From positions 4,291-68,290 of the forward strand of contig NZ_CAJTYX010000013.1 in NCBI RefSeq assembly GCF_910583865.1: a DNA stretch of 64,000 bases, given 5' to 3'. Below, piece by piece: positions 7,960 through 18,600 of the stretch (positions are counted from its first letter, which is position 1; each line of letters starts with the position of its first letter). The notes beneath the pieces were generated by a model, which worked only from the letters and a program-made list of their open reading frames with translations, was not told where the DNA came from and ran no database searches. The stretch comes from an uncultured Muribaculum sp. (GTDB lineage: Bacteria > Bacteroidota > Bacteroidia > Bacteroidales > Muribaculaceae). The translations under genes were made by a program, and so were the position numbers.

Positions 7960-9405
7960 ATGAACCGACACATAATATCGGCTACAGTTTTGGTGATGGC
8001 GGCATCTGCCTGCTCCTCCGACGGTCCTGAAGAAAACGGGACGTCGAAGGAGCCGGGAGCGCCGATTGTCGCCGGATCGGTCGCCGAACAGAACACCTTG
8101 CGTGCCATTTCCATTATTGATGCCGCTGTCGACAACTACTTCGACAAGCAGTCGATGGCCATGAGCCGCTACTACAATCCCTACACCGGACAGAAGTCGT
8201 CCGAACTGGGAAGCGTGTGGATGTACACCGGTGCCATCGAGGCCGTCAACGCCACCCTCAGGGCCATGAAGGCTCTCAAGGCCGACGGAAACAGCGCCGT
8301 CTATGACAGCAACTGGACACGCTACACACAGCTCCTCGAGAGCCTTGTCGACAACGCAGACTACTATGCAGGCACATACAGCCTCTGCTCATATACAGGC
8401 ACCAACACCTGGACCGTCTACGCCGTCAACCGTACCTCCGGCAAAGGTGGCGCCGACGTGACGGGCGTACTCAACGTCTACGACGACCAGGAATGGTTTA
8501 TCCGCGAGCTTATCGAGGCCTACCGCGTGACCGGTGCCCCGAAATATCTCGAGAAGGCCGAATATCTCGCTTCCTATGTGCTCGACGGGTGGGATTGCAC
8601 CCTCGACGGCAATGGCAAGGAGTACGGCGGCATCACCTGGGGACCGGGCTACGTCACCAAGCATTCCTGCTCCAACGGCCCGATAGTAAGCCCTCTCGTA
8701 TGGCTCAGCGATATCTACAAGGGTAAAAACGATGAGATCACCTACCGCCGCATAGCCTCCGACAAGAAGCGCTACGACGTGACGGAGACCAAGGCCGACT
8801 ACTACCTCAGGATGGCGCGCAGTGTCTACGACTGGCAGAAGTCACATCTGCTCGACGCCTCCAAGGGTGTGTATTTCGATATGCTGGGCGGAAGCGGCGA
8901 CATCGCCTACGAGGAGATCGACGGTGTGCGCTACCGTGCGCACAACCGCGAGGACGGCCCTTCGGGCAAGGCATGGAGCTACAACACCGGCAGCATGCTC
9001 TCCGGAGCCACCGATCTGGCGCGCGCCACCGGAGAAGCCTCCTACAAGGCCGACGTGAACGACCTTGTGGAGAAGAGTTTCTCCTACTTCCTCACTCCTG
9101 ATTCCTCCAAGCCCGGATGCTACACACTGGACATGTCGGGGTTCGCCACATGGTTCAACGGTGTGCTCATGCGCGCATATGCCGAGGCCTACGACGTGTA
9201 TCCATCCGCCGACAAGGGCTGTCAGGCGTTCCAGAACAATCTCGACTACGGTTATTCCCACTACCTCTACGCGAACATGCTCCCCGTGAGCCTTCTCGGA
9301 GGATGGAACCGCGACAGGGCCAAGTGCAACACCGAGGCCATGTTTACCTTTACGTTCGCGGCAGAGTATGCAGTGCTCGCGCAGCATGAGTTGAACAAGA
9401 AATAA
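7960..9405 (+). CDS. GH76 endo-alpha-1,6-mannanase lipoprotein
   Basis: A lipoprotein of 481 residues with lipobox ASAC and a short Ser/Asp/Glu-rich linker. The body matches glycoside hydrolase family 76, alpha/alpha-barrel enzymes that cut the alpha-1,6-mannan backbone internally. The family's adjacent catalytic aspartates are seen in VYDDQEW at residues 175-176, flanked by helical repeats such as YLEKAEYLASYVL. The end (NTEAMFTFTFAAEYAVLAQHEL) also fits. It lies between the surface lipoprotein and SusC in one operon (24-34 base gaps), so it probably generates oligosaccharides at the cell surface for import by the SusC/D pair. The start is fixed by the signal peptide. Confidence 0.93.
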   Translation: MNRHIISATVLVMAASACSSDGPEENGTSKEPGAPIVAGSVAEQNTLRAISIIDAAVDNYFDKQSMAMSRYYNPYTGQKSSELGSVWMYTGAIEAVNATLRAMKALKADGNSAVYDSNWTRYTQLLESLVDNADYYAGTYSLCSYTGTNTWTVYAVNRTSGKGGADVTGVLNVYDDQEWFIRELIEAYRVTGAPKYLEKAEYLASYVLDGWDCTLDGNGKEYGGITWGPGYVTKHSCSNGPIVSPLVWLSDIYKGKNDEITYRRIASDKKRYDVTETKADYYLRMARSVYDWQKSHLLDASKGVYFDMLGGSGDIAYEEIDGVRYRAHNREDGPSGKAWSYNTGSMLSGATDLARATGEASYKADVNDLVEKSFSYFLTPDSSKPGCYTLDMSGFATWFNGVLMRAYAEAYDVYPSADKGCQAFQNNLDYGYSHYLYANMLPVSLLGGWNRDRAKCNTEAMFTFTFAAEYAVLAQHELNKK

Positions 9406-9428
9406 TCATCAATCAACCAATCATTCAT

Positions 9429-12400
9429 ATGTTCAGAATCTTTAACCTAAAGACCGGAATGATCCTGTCGGTGCTGGCGCTGATTATGACGCTTGTGCCC
9501 CTGGGGGCTTCCGCTCAACGGACCGTTACCGTAACAGGTACGATCGTCGACCATGAAAACGAACCTCTCATAGGCGCGTCGGTACTGGTCAAGAACACCA
9601 CCAACGGTGTCGTCACCGACATCAACGGAGAGTACACGATCAACGCTCCCGCCGATGCCACTCTCGTCTACAGCTACATCGGCTACACGCCGGTGGAGGA
9701 GAAGGTCAACGGACGCACATCGATTAACGTGGTCCTCAGCCTCGACGTCCAGATGATGGACGAAGTAGTGGTAGTGGGCTATGGTGTGCAGCGCCGCGGA
9801 TCGATCACCGGCGCCGTATCGGCCCTCAAGGGCGACGCCATGATCAAGACCAACAACGAGAACCCCCAGAACATGCTTACCGGTAAGATTCCCGGCGTGC
9901 GTGTATGGCAGAAGAGTTCCGAACCCGGTACCTACAACAACAACTTCGACGTGCGCGGCCTTGGCAGCCCGCTCGTGGTCATCGACGGCGTGCCCCGCAC
10001 GGTCGAGGACTTCCAGCGCCTCAACGCCAATGACATCGCCGACGTGTCGGTGCTGAAGGATGCCGCTGCCGCCATCTACGGTGTGCGCGCTGCCAACGGC
10101 GTCCTCCTCGTCACCACAAAAACGGGGGGGTAGGGGCCACTAAAGTAAGCTATAACGGCTCATTTACAATGCAGAAGCCCTCGCGCATGCCTCGCCTTGC
10201 CGACGCTGCGGGCGCCATGACACTCTACAATGAAAAGTCGCGCAACAACATCAACGGCGGCTCAATCATCTACACTCCCGAGGACTTCGAGGCTTTCGCC
10301 AACGGCACACGCAAGCAGAGCGACTGGAACAGCCTCGTCATCGCCGACTGGGCACCCCAGACACAGCACGACCTCAGCATCTCCGGCGGCAACGAGCGCA
10401 CCCAGTTCTTCGCCTCGATGGGATACATCTACCAGGAAGGTATCTTCAAGTCGGGCGACCTCAACTACAATAAGTTCAACATCCGCTCGAACATCTCCAC
10501 CAAGCTTTGGAAGGGTGTGAAAGTCGACCTCAACATCGCAGGCATGTCCGACAACCGCAACACTCCCTACTATAGCTCGGTAGACCTCATCCGCAACTAC
10601 TGGGCGCAGGGCGTCCTCCATCCCGCATATGCCGATCCGGCAGGAACCATGCTCAACTATGCCGGTCTCGACCTTGAGAAGAACACCGTGGCCATGATGA
10701 CTTCCGATATATCCGGCCATCGCAAGTACCGCAAGAAATCGCTCCAGACAGGCGCCACACTCAACCTCGACTTCGGCGAATGGTGGGCACCGCTCAAAGG
10801 TCTTGTCGGCAAGGCTCTCGTAAGCTACGACTATCAGGTCGACAACAACGAGATCTACCGCAAGGAATACTATCAGTATGCCCTCGCTTCCGACGGCTCA
10901 TATTCCCAGAAGGTCTTTGCTGGAAGCTCCCCCTCCAATCTGCGTCGCGAATTCTACGACAAGTCGCAGCTCCTCTCGCAGTTCACCCTCAACTACAACC
11001 GTACCGTCGCCGAAAAGCATCATGTGGGCGCTCTCGTCGGCTGGGAGACTACAAGCCGTCACGGCGATAACTTCTATGCCTACCGCGACCTCGCATATTC
11101 AGTGCCCTACCTTCTGGCAGGTGTCGAGGACGGTCAGGTCGGATCTATGAATTCCGGCACCGGCGACCTATATGACTCGGCCAACGAGGCTCTTATAGGA
11201 CGTCTCACCTATGATTTCGAGAACCGCTACCTCATCGAGGGACAGTTCCGTTACGACGGCTCGTCTAAGTTTGCCAACGGCCATCGCTGGGGTTTCTTCC
11301 CCTCGGTGTCGGCAGGATGGCGTGTCAGCGAGGAGCCTTGGATGAAGGATCTTGATGTCAACGCCTTCATCGACCAGCTGAAGCTCCGTGCCAGCTACGG
11401 TGAGATGGGCGATGACGGCTCGATCAACTACGAGTGGCTTCAGGGTTACACCTACCGTGGCGGAACAATCGCCGACAACGGCAACTACAACGGCTATTCT
11501 CCCGGCTTTATCTTCAACGGCAAGTACACCTATGGTGCCGAGCCTACAGCCATACCCAACCCGGCTCTGTCGTGGTACAAGGCCAAGACATTCAACATCG
11601 GTGTCGATTTCGAAGGTGGCAACGGTATTATCGGCGTCACCGCCGACTACTTCGTGCGCAACCGCAGCGGCCTGATGGAACGTCGTGGCGGCGAGCTGCC
11701 CACCGTGGTAGGTGCCACCGCACCCAAGGAGAATGTCAACTCCGACCGTCATCTCGGATTCGAGGTGCAGCTCTCACACCGCTACTCTATCGGCGACTGG
11801 TCGTGGAGCGCGCGAGGCATCTTCTCGATTACCCGCAACAAGTATATCACCGCCGTGCAGAACGGCCCGTACTCCAACTCCTACGACAAGTGGCGTCACG
11901 ACAACCTAAACAACCGCTATCAGGGCGTGCAGTTCGGCTATGAAGGTGCCGGACGTTATGAGAACTGGTATCAGATCTGGAATGAGAAGCTCTATACCGA
12001 GCGCGACGTTGTGCCCGGCGACTACCGCTACAAGGACTGGAACGGTGACGGTGAGATCAACGACCTCGACGAGCATCCCTACGCCTACGACCAGACCCCA
12101 TGGATGAACTTCTCGCTCGACCTCAACCTCCGCTGGCGCGACATCGACTTCAACATGCTCTGGCAGGGCTCGGCCCTCGGCTCGATGAAGTATGAGGAAC
12201 CTCTTTACGCCATCTGGGGTTCGAACGGCGGCGGCGCTCTCGAGCAGTTCATGGACCGCTGGCACACGGTGGATCCCAACGCCGACATCTACGATCCCAA
12301 TGCCGAATGGGTAAAAGGCTACTACGCTTTTACGGGACGTTCGCCCAAGGCCAACTCTGACTTCAACCGCGTCTCTACCGACTATCTGCGTCTGAAGAGC

Positions 12401-12589
12401 GTCGAGATTGGCTACACGCTTCCGCGCAAGCTCCTTCGCGGCAACACGGTACGTATCTACTTCAACTGCTACAACCCTGTTACCTTTACAAAGGTGAAGT
12501 TTGTCGATCCCGAGCATCCCGATTCCGACCTCGGCCGTCTGTACCCGCTTAACCGCACCTATACTATTGGTTTGAACCTCTCTCTCTAA
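9429..12589 (+). CDS. SusC-type TonB-dependent transporter, frameshifted in a 7-G run
   Basis: The gene encodes a SusC outer-membrane transporter: signal peptide, carboxypeptidase-regulatory-like domain (VTGTIVDHENEPLIGASV), TonB-box-like MDEVVVVGYG, and a plug with DVSVLKDAAAAIYGVRAANG. At 10124-10130 seven G are followed by TAG, ending the frame at residue 234 just after the plug. Translation resumes one base off with VGATKVSYNGSF and continues through a complete barrel to the terminal aromatic pattern (TYTIGLNLSL). Eight G instead of seven would give one 1053-residue protein of normal SusC length. The barrel part alone lacks a signal peptide and is not a separate gene. Either the strain is off for this importer or the base was lost in sequencing. 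SusD follows after 21 bases. Confidence 0.93.
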
Positions 12590-12610
12590 ATCACTAACTT
12601 TGCAACTACA

Positions 12611-14668
12611 ATGAAAAAAATCATCATAGCCGCCATGCTGGGTTTAGGAATGCTGACATCGTGTGTGGATCTTGACATAGCTCCCAAGAACATGATGACT
12701 TCCGACGACCTCCTGTCTAACGAGGCGGGCATGGAAATCTACCTGGCGGAACTCTACAGCAATCTTCCTCTGGAGGATCTCAAATATCTCCCCGAACGCG
12801 GTCTCGACTACAACGGCTGGCTCTGCTCGAAGGGTATCGAGGGTACCGGCGAGGCTGTAGGACGCGACGGACTCGTGCGCACGTTCACGGGCGAGTCGTC
12901 GAACTACTGGGACCGTGCGTTCCCCATTATCCGTAAGTGCAACTTCCTTATGGAGAATCTTCCCCAGTATAAGGGCAACTACTCCGACGTGGCCTACAAC
13001 AACTATCTCGGACAGGCCTATTTCTGCCGTGCGATGATATTCACCCACATGGCCATGCGCTTCGGCGGTTTCCCTCTGGTGACGCGCGTGATCAACTATC
13101 CCGGCGACGCCGAGCTTGAAGTGCCTCGCTCTACCGAGGAGCAGGCCTGGGACCAGATTCTTTCCGACTATGACATGGCTGCCGAGCTTCTCGCCCCCGA
13201 GAGCCTCAAGCGCGGTTACGTCAACCGCTATGTGGCCCTCGCCTATAAGTCAAGCGCCATGCTTTATGCCGGTTCTGTGGCCAAGTACAATCAGACCGTC
13301 GACGGTCATCTCACCGGATTCGGCAGTAAGACCGGCGTGCGTGTGATCGGCTTCGACGAGACCCGCTGGGAGGCCGCTTCCAAGAAGTATTTTTCCGAGG
13401 CCTATAAGGCTGCTTCGACGGTGATAACCGACGGCAAGTACGCCCTTCATAAGGCAAAATGGGTGGCCGGCGACGCCCAGGCCCAGTTTGAGAACCTTGT
13501 CGACATGACATCGAATCTCAGCAGCCCCGAGCACATATGGGTTAAGGAGTATCTCTACCCCACCACCACCCACGGCTACGACAACTACAACGGTCCTTAT
13601 CTCCCGGGCGGTGCATATCCCTATCATTCTCCCCTTAGCTGCGGCACATGCCCGACAGCCGACTTCGTGGAGCTTTTCGACGGCTTCGAGCGCTATTCCG
13701 ACGGCACTCTGAAGGTGACCACCGGCGACAACATCATGGAGGGCGAATACCTGATGTTCGACGATCCCTATGACTTCTTCAAGAACGCCGAACCCCGTCT
13801 GCGCGCACAGGTGATCTTCCCCGGTGACTATTTCGCAGGGCAGAAGGTCGAGATGTATGCCGGATCCTACACAGGTAGTCTCCCCGCTACCCATCTTATG
13901 GATGACTACAGCTACGGACAGGCTGACCAGAGCTATACCAACGGACCCAAGGGTGGACAGCTCGTCATGAGCTCGTCACCTACCGAAGTAAAGTATGTGA
14001 CTGCTCCCGACGGATCGCAGAAGCGTGCTACCGGTCCTTGCGGACCTTACAAGGACTGGGGTGAATCCGGCGTATCCGGTCTCGTTACCCGCAAGTGGCT
14101 CGATCCCGACTTCCGCGGTGGCCGCGAGGGTGTGTGCGACCAGCCTTATATCCTGATGCGTTATGCCGAGGTGCTTCTCGACGCCGCAGAGGCAGCCGTT
14201 GAGCTTGCGCTCGCAGGTGCTCCCTCTCCCGACAATACCGACATGCTCGCCGTGGCTACCCAGGCTATCAAGGATATCCGCGAGAGGGCCGGTGCCGACC
14301 CGCTCCTGGGATCACTCACCGGTTCGATTGAGAGCCGCAACATCGTCCGCAAGGAACGCCGCAAGGAGCTTGCCTTCGAGCATCAGGTGAAGTGGGATCT
14401 CCGCCGCTGGCGCGTGCAGCACTATGCCGGACGCGACGGCTTCTGGGGCGAAACCCGCAATAAGGACAAGTTCAGCGACAACAACAATTACCGTTGCCGC
14501 GGCCTCTATCCTTTCTATTGCACAGAAAACGGCAAGTACTTCTTCGACACCCATTTCCAGAACATGGCTTCCAAGCAGTTCAGCTACAATCAGGTAGACT
14601 ACTACTTCGAGGTTCCCGGCGGTCAGGTGGCAAAGAGTCCTGTGATTGACCAGCAGCCCAACCGTTAA
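12611..14668 (+). CDS. SusD-type glycan-binding lipoprotein
   Basis: A RagB/SusD family outer-membrane lipoprotein of 685 residues that pairs with the upstream SusC to capture oligosaccharides. Lipobox LTSC puts the acylated Cys at residue 18. Typical features are VDLDIAPKN after the Cys, GQAYFCRAMIFTHMAMRFGGFPLVTRV (the TPR-like helix carrying the FGGFPL signature) and, near the C-terminus, ILMRYAEVLLDAAEAAVELA and RKERRKELAFEHQVKWDLRRW. All fit the family. It is 42 bases upstream of the DUF3823-type lipoprotein gene in the same operon. Confidence 0.96.
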   Translation: MKKIIIAAMLGLGMLTSCVDLDIAPKNMMTSDDLLSNEAGMEIYLAELYSNLPLEDLKYLPERGLDYNGWLCSKGIEGTGEAVGRDGLVRTFTGESSNYWDRAFPIIRKCNFLMENLPQYKGNYSDVAYNNYLGQAYFCRAMIFTHMAMRFGGFPLVTRVINYPGDAELEVPRSTEEQAWDQILSDYDMAAELLAPESLKRGYVNRYVALAYKSSAMLYAGSVAKYNQTVDGHLTGFGSKTGVRVIGFDETRWEAASKKYFSEAYKAASTVITDGKYALHKAKWVAGDAQAQFENLVDMTSNLSSPEHIWVKEYLYPTTTHGYDNYNGPYLPGGAYPYHSPLSCGTCPTADFVELFDGFERYSDGTLKVTTGDNIMEGEYLMFDDPYDFFKNAEPRLRAQVIFPGDYFAGQKVEMYAGSYTGSLPATHLMDDYSYGQADQSYTNGPKGGQLVMSSSPTEVKYVTAPDGSQKRATGPCGPYKDWGESGVSGLVTRKWLDPDFRGGREGVCDQPYILMRYAEVLLDAAEAAVELALAGAPSPDNTDMLAVATQAIKDIRERAGADPLLGSLTGSIESRNIVRKERRKELAFEHQVKWDLRRWRVQHYAGRDGFWGETRNKDKFSDNNNYRCRGLYPFYCTENGKYFFDTHFQNMASKQFSYNQVDYYFEVPGGQVAKSPVIDQQPNR

Positions 14669-14710
14669 CAACATCAGCTCATGGTTTGACTTGAATAATT
14701 TGAAAATACA

Positions 14711-15526
14711 ATGAAAAAAATCTCAATATTTGGCGCAATAGCTGCTATTATGATGTCGTCGTTAAGCTCATGCAGTCTCTTCGAGATGGACAACTACGAC
14801 GAACCGGAGGAGACCATCTGGGGCGAAGTCGTAGACGTGGCCACCGGAGAGCGCGTGCTCACCGACCAGGGCAGCGAGGGTATCCGTGTGCGTCTCACCG
14901 AACTCAGTTGGGGCGACAATGTGCAGCACAACCCCGACTTCTTCGCGATGCCAGACGGTACTTTCCAGAACACCAAGATCTTCAAGGGTCATTATTATGT
15001 ACGTATCGACGGCCCGTTCATCCCCATCGTCCGCGAGACTCCCGACGGCAACGTCATCGAGGATGGCGGCAAGGAGCTGGACATAAAGGGCAAGACCACC
15101 GTGCGATTCGAGGTGCAGCCTTTCCTGAAGGTGGAATTTGTCGGCACTCCGACCGTAAGCAACGGCCAGATCAAGGCCAAGGTGAAAGTGACACGCGCAG
15201 TGTCGCCCGAGGAGTTCCGCGCCAAGATCGAGCCTACGCGCTCCGACTATTCCGACAACCTGCTCAATGTCACCGACGTGCAGCTCTTCGTAAGCTACTC
15301 CCATTCTGTGGGTTACCGTGCCCGCGACGACCGTTGGACCAATGGCTTGAAATATAACGGCTCTTCCTTCGACGAGCTGCTCGGGCAGCCTGTGACTATC
15401 ACCTCCGCAGGTGAGATCCCCTCCGGCCGCAGGGTATATATCCGTGCCGCCGCCCGTATCAACTACACTACTGCCGAAGTATATCGCTACAACTATAGCG
15501 AGCCTATGGAAGTGCTGATTCCTTAG
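14711..15526 (+). CDS. DUF3823-type lipoprotein of the Sus operon
   Basis: A lipoprotein of 271 residues (lipobox LSSC) with an N-terminal regulatory-like domain (ETIWGEVVDVATGERVLTDQGSEG...) and a second beta-sandwich (RFEVQPFLKVEFVGTPTVSNG). The layout matches the DUF3823 lipoproteins that commonly follow susD in Bacteroidetes loci and are thought to bind glycan at the surface. The family call is from recall of its pattern. It is the last gene before a terminator hairpin at 15557. Confidence 0.82.
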   Translation: MKKISIFGAIAAIMMSSLSSCSLFEMDNYDEPEETIWGEVVDVATGERVLTDQGSEGIRVRLTELSWGDNVQHNPDFFAMPDGTFQNTKIFKGHYYVRIDGPFIPIVRETPDGNVIEDGGKELDIKGKTTVRFEVQPFLKVEFVGTPTVSNGQIKAKVKVTRAVSPEEFRAKIEPTRSDYSDNLLNVTDVQLFVSYSHSVGYRARDDRWTNGLKYNGSSFDELLGQPVTITSAGEIPSGRRVYIRAAARINYTTAEVYRYNYSEPMEVLIP

Positions 15527-15556
15527 GCCTTGGGCATAAGATTAGTCTATGACAAT

Positions 15557-15605
15557 CGGGCCGCGTCGGACGGGGATATCTCTTCAGGCGTGGCCCGGTT
15601 TTTAC
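15557..15605 (+). terminator. Terminator after the Sus operon
   Basis: A short stem CGGGCC/GGCCCG encloses a long loop and is followed by GTTTTTA. It may be leaky, so the next gene could still be partly cotranscribed. Confidence 0.6.
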
Positions 15606-15630
15606 TTATACAAAGACAAAAATTTCGATA

Positions 15631-18600
15631 ATGGATAGAAAAACATGTGCGTTTATTGTCACCGCGATGCTGTTGCCGGCAGTGGCGCGTGCCGACGTAA
15701 AGACTACATTTCAGACCTCGCGGGAGTGGCGCCCGACAATCGATAACCGCGCCGATGCCGTGATGGTCTACGGTGTCGGTGGGAATCCTTCCGACAAGCA
15801 TCGTAAAGGCCACACCTTCGAGGACAGGGTGAAATCATGGCGCGACCGAGGATATACCGTGCATTTCATGACGGGAATCGCGTGGGGAGAGTATCAGGAC
15901 TATTTCACGGGCGAGTACGACGGTAAGCGCCACCTTGACGAAGGGCAGGTGACACAGCAGGGCGACACGATATGGCACGGTCACATGGTGCCCTATATAG
16001 TGCCCACCGCCAATTTCCTCAAGTATCTGAAGGAACGCCACATCAAGCGTGTGATCGACAACGGCATAGACGCCATCTTCATGGAAGAGCCTGAGTTCTG
16101 GGCAAGGAGCGGCTACAGCGATGCCTTCAAGAAGGAGTGGAAAGAGTACTATGGCACGGACTGGCGTCCGCAGCATGAGTCGCCTGAGGCAACCTATATG
16201 TCGAGCAAGCTCAAGTATCATCTCTATTACAGGGCGTTGAAAGAGATATTCGACTATGCCAAGGAGTACGGACGCTCGAAGGGCATGGATGTGAAATGCT
16301 ATGTCCCCACTCATTCGCTTGTCAACTATTCGCAGTGGCAGATTGTGAGTCCGGAGGCGAGTCTGGCCTCGATGCCGTCGTGCGACGGATATATCGCGCA
16401 GGTGTGGACCGGCACTTCGCGCGAGCCTAACTATTATGACGGACGGCGGCGTGAGCGCGTGTTCGAGAATGCCTATCTCGAATACGGCTCGATGGAGGCC
16501 ATGACTGCCCCGACGGGACGCAAGGTGTTTTTCCTGACCGATCCTATCGAGGACTGGCCGCGCGACTGGGAGGACTACAGGCAGAACTATCAGGCGACGT
16601 TTACGGCCCAGCTGCTCTATCCGGGGATTGCCGACTATGAGGTGATGCCTTGGCCGGAGCGCATCTACGAGGGTCTTTACAAGAAGAGCGCCAACTCTAC
16701 TGAGAAGGCGCGCATACCTCGGTTTTACTCCACGCAGATGCAGGTGATGGTCAACTCCCTCAACAAGATGCCTCTGTCGGGTAACAAGGTGAGCGGCACG
16801 CCGGGCATAGGCGTGTTGATGGGCAATTCGCTGATGTTCCAGCGCTTCCCGATCCATGAGGGTTACGATGACCCGCAACTGTCTAATTTCTACGGCATGG
16901 CTCTCCCGTTTGTGAAGAAGGGGGTGCCCGTGCAGACCGTGCACATCGAGAATCTCGGCTACGGTCCGGCGCTGGCCGACATAAAGGTGCTGATGATGAG
17001 CTATTCCAACATGAAGCCGCTCGATAAGGATGCGCATTCTTTCCTCGCCCGTTGGGTGAAGGATGGCGGACAGCTCGTGTACAGCGCCACGGATGCCGAC
17101 CCGTTCCAGGGTGTGGGCGAATGGTGGAACAGCAACGGCATGTCCTACGCCACGCCCTCGGAGCACCTGTTTGAGTCGATGGGGCTTGAACGCCGTCCGG
17201 CGGAGGGCAACTACAAGGTGGGTCGTGGCAGCGTGACCGTGCTGCGCCACGATCCTAAGGAGTATATCCTCAATGAGGGTGGCGACAAGAAGCTTTTTGA
17301 CGAGGTGTGCCGCCTCTATGAGCGCGAGGCGCATGCCGGACGTGTGGAGACCAAGAACAATTTCCGCCTCGACCGAGGGTTGTATGAGGTGATCGCCGTG
17401 GTCGACGAGAGCGTGAGCGACGAGCCTGTGCGCGTCACCGGTCCTGTGATCGACCTATATGACCCTGAACTGACCGTGCATACGGTCTATACCGTGGCCC
17501 CGGGCCATCATGCGCTGCTTGTGCATCCGGGGCGCATCATCGATCGCACGAAGCCACAGGTGCTTGCATCGGCTTCGCGCGAATATGACGAGAAGTCGAC
17601 GCCCGGACATTTCAGCTATGTGGCGAAAGGTCCGGTGGAGACTTCAGCCGTGGCGCGCGTGTACCTGCCTGTGCGTCCCGAAAGCGTGAAGATCGACGGC
17701 AAGGAGACATTCGATCCTGGTGAGTGGGATGAGTCAAGTTCGACCTACCGCACGCGGTTTGAAAATTCGCCGGAGGGTGTGGCCGTGGAATTCGCGTGGA
17801 ATCCTGTCGCTCCGTTGCCGTCGGCCTATGCGATGGATGACGTGTGGGAAGCGTATGACGGATTCAACAACGTGTTTCTCGATACCGACAAGATGATTTA
17901 TCGCAACACATCCGCCGACCCGCATGCCACCGACCGCTTTCATGGGGCGGCAGCCATATGGTGTCAGCCGATGTATGCCGACATGGCCCTTAACGCCGCC
18001 GCGCTTGCCCGTAAATCCGGCGACAAGGCGCGTGCCGACAGATACGACAAGCTCGCCCGTGACATTCTCGACGGGAACGTAAAGCATTATCTTGATTTTG
18101 ACTTCGACAATGGCGATGAGACGCTTGGATGGTTCATCTACGATGATATCCAGTGGTGGACAATCACCATGGCCCGCGCATATCTACAGACAGGCGACGA
18201 GCGTTACCGCCGTCTGGCCGAGCAGAGTTTTGCGCGCGTGTGGTACGGCTCGCCGAAAGTGGGCGATACCGGCAGCTACGCTGACCCCTCGAAGGGACTT
18301 GGCGGGGGCATGTACTGGCAGTGGCAGCCTTTGCGCAATCCTAAAGCACCGAGACCTTCCGATGCAAAGATGTCGTGTATCAATTTCCCGACGGTGATAG
18401 CCGCGATGCTTCTTTCCGAATCGGAGCCTGCCGACCGTAAGGCCGACCGCAAGCCTCTGAAGTGGAAGAACGGCTATGGCAAGTTCAAGCGTCCGGCATG
18501 GGAGACAAAGCAGCGTTATCTTGACATGGCCAAGGAGATTTACGACTGGAGCGTGGACTCGCTCGTTGATACGACAACAGGCCGGGTAGTAGATCACTTC

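Noticed and set aside
10169..12589. Barrel half of susC as a gene of its own
   Set aside because: It lacks a signal peptide and continues the plug sequence without gap or overlap once one G is added.
15835..17334. Antisense open frame of 499 residues opposite the GH76 fusion gene
   Set aside because: It has no signal or domain pattern, is rich in Arg/His/Leu as expected from the complement of GC-rich third positions, and overlaps a gene with clear GH76 motifs. The same applies to frames at 36402-37436, 41315-42328, 44172-44978 and 62646-63302.
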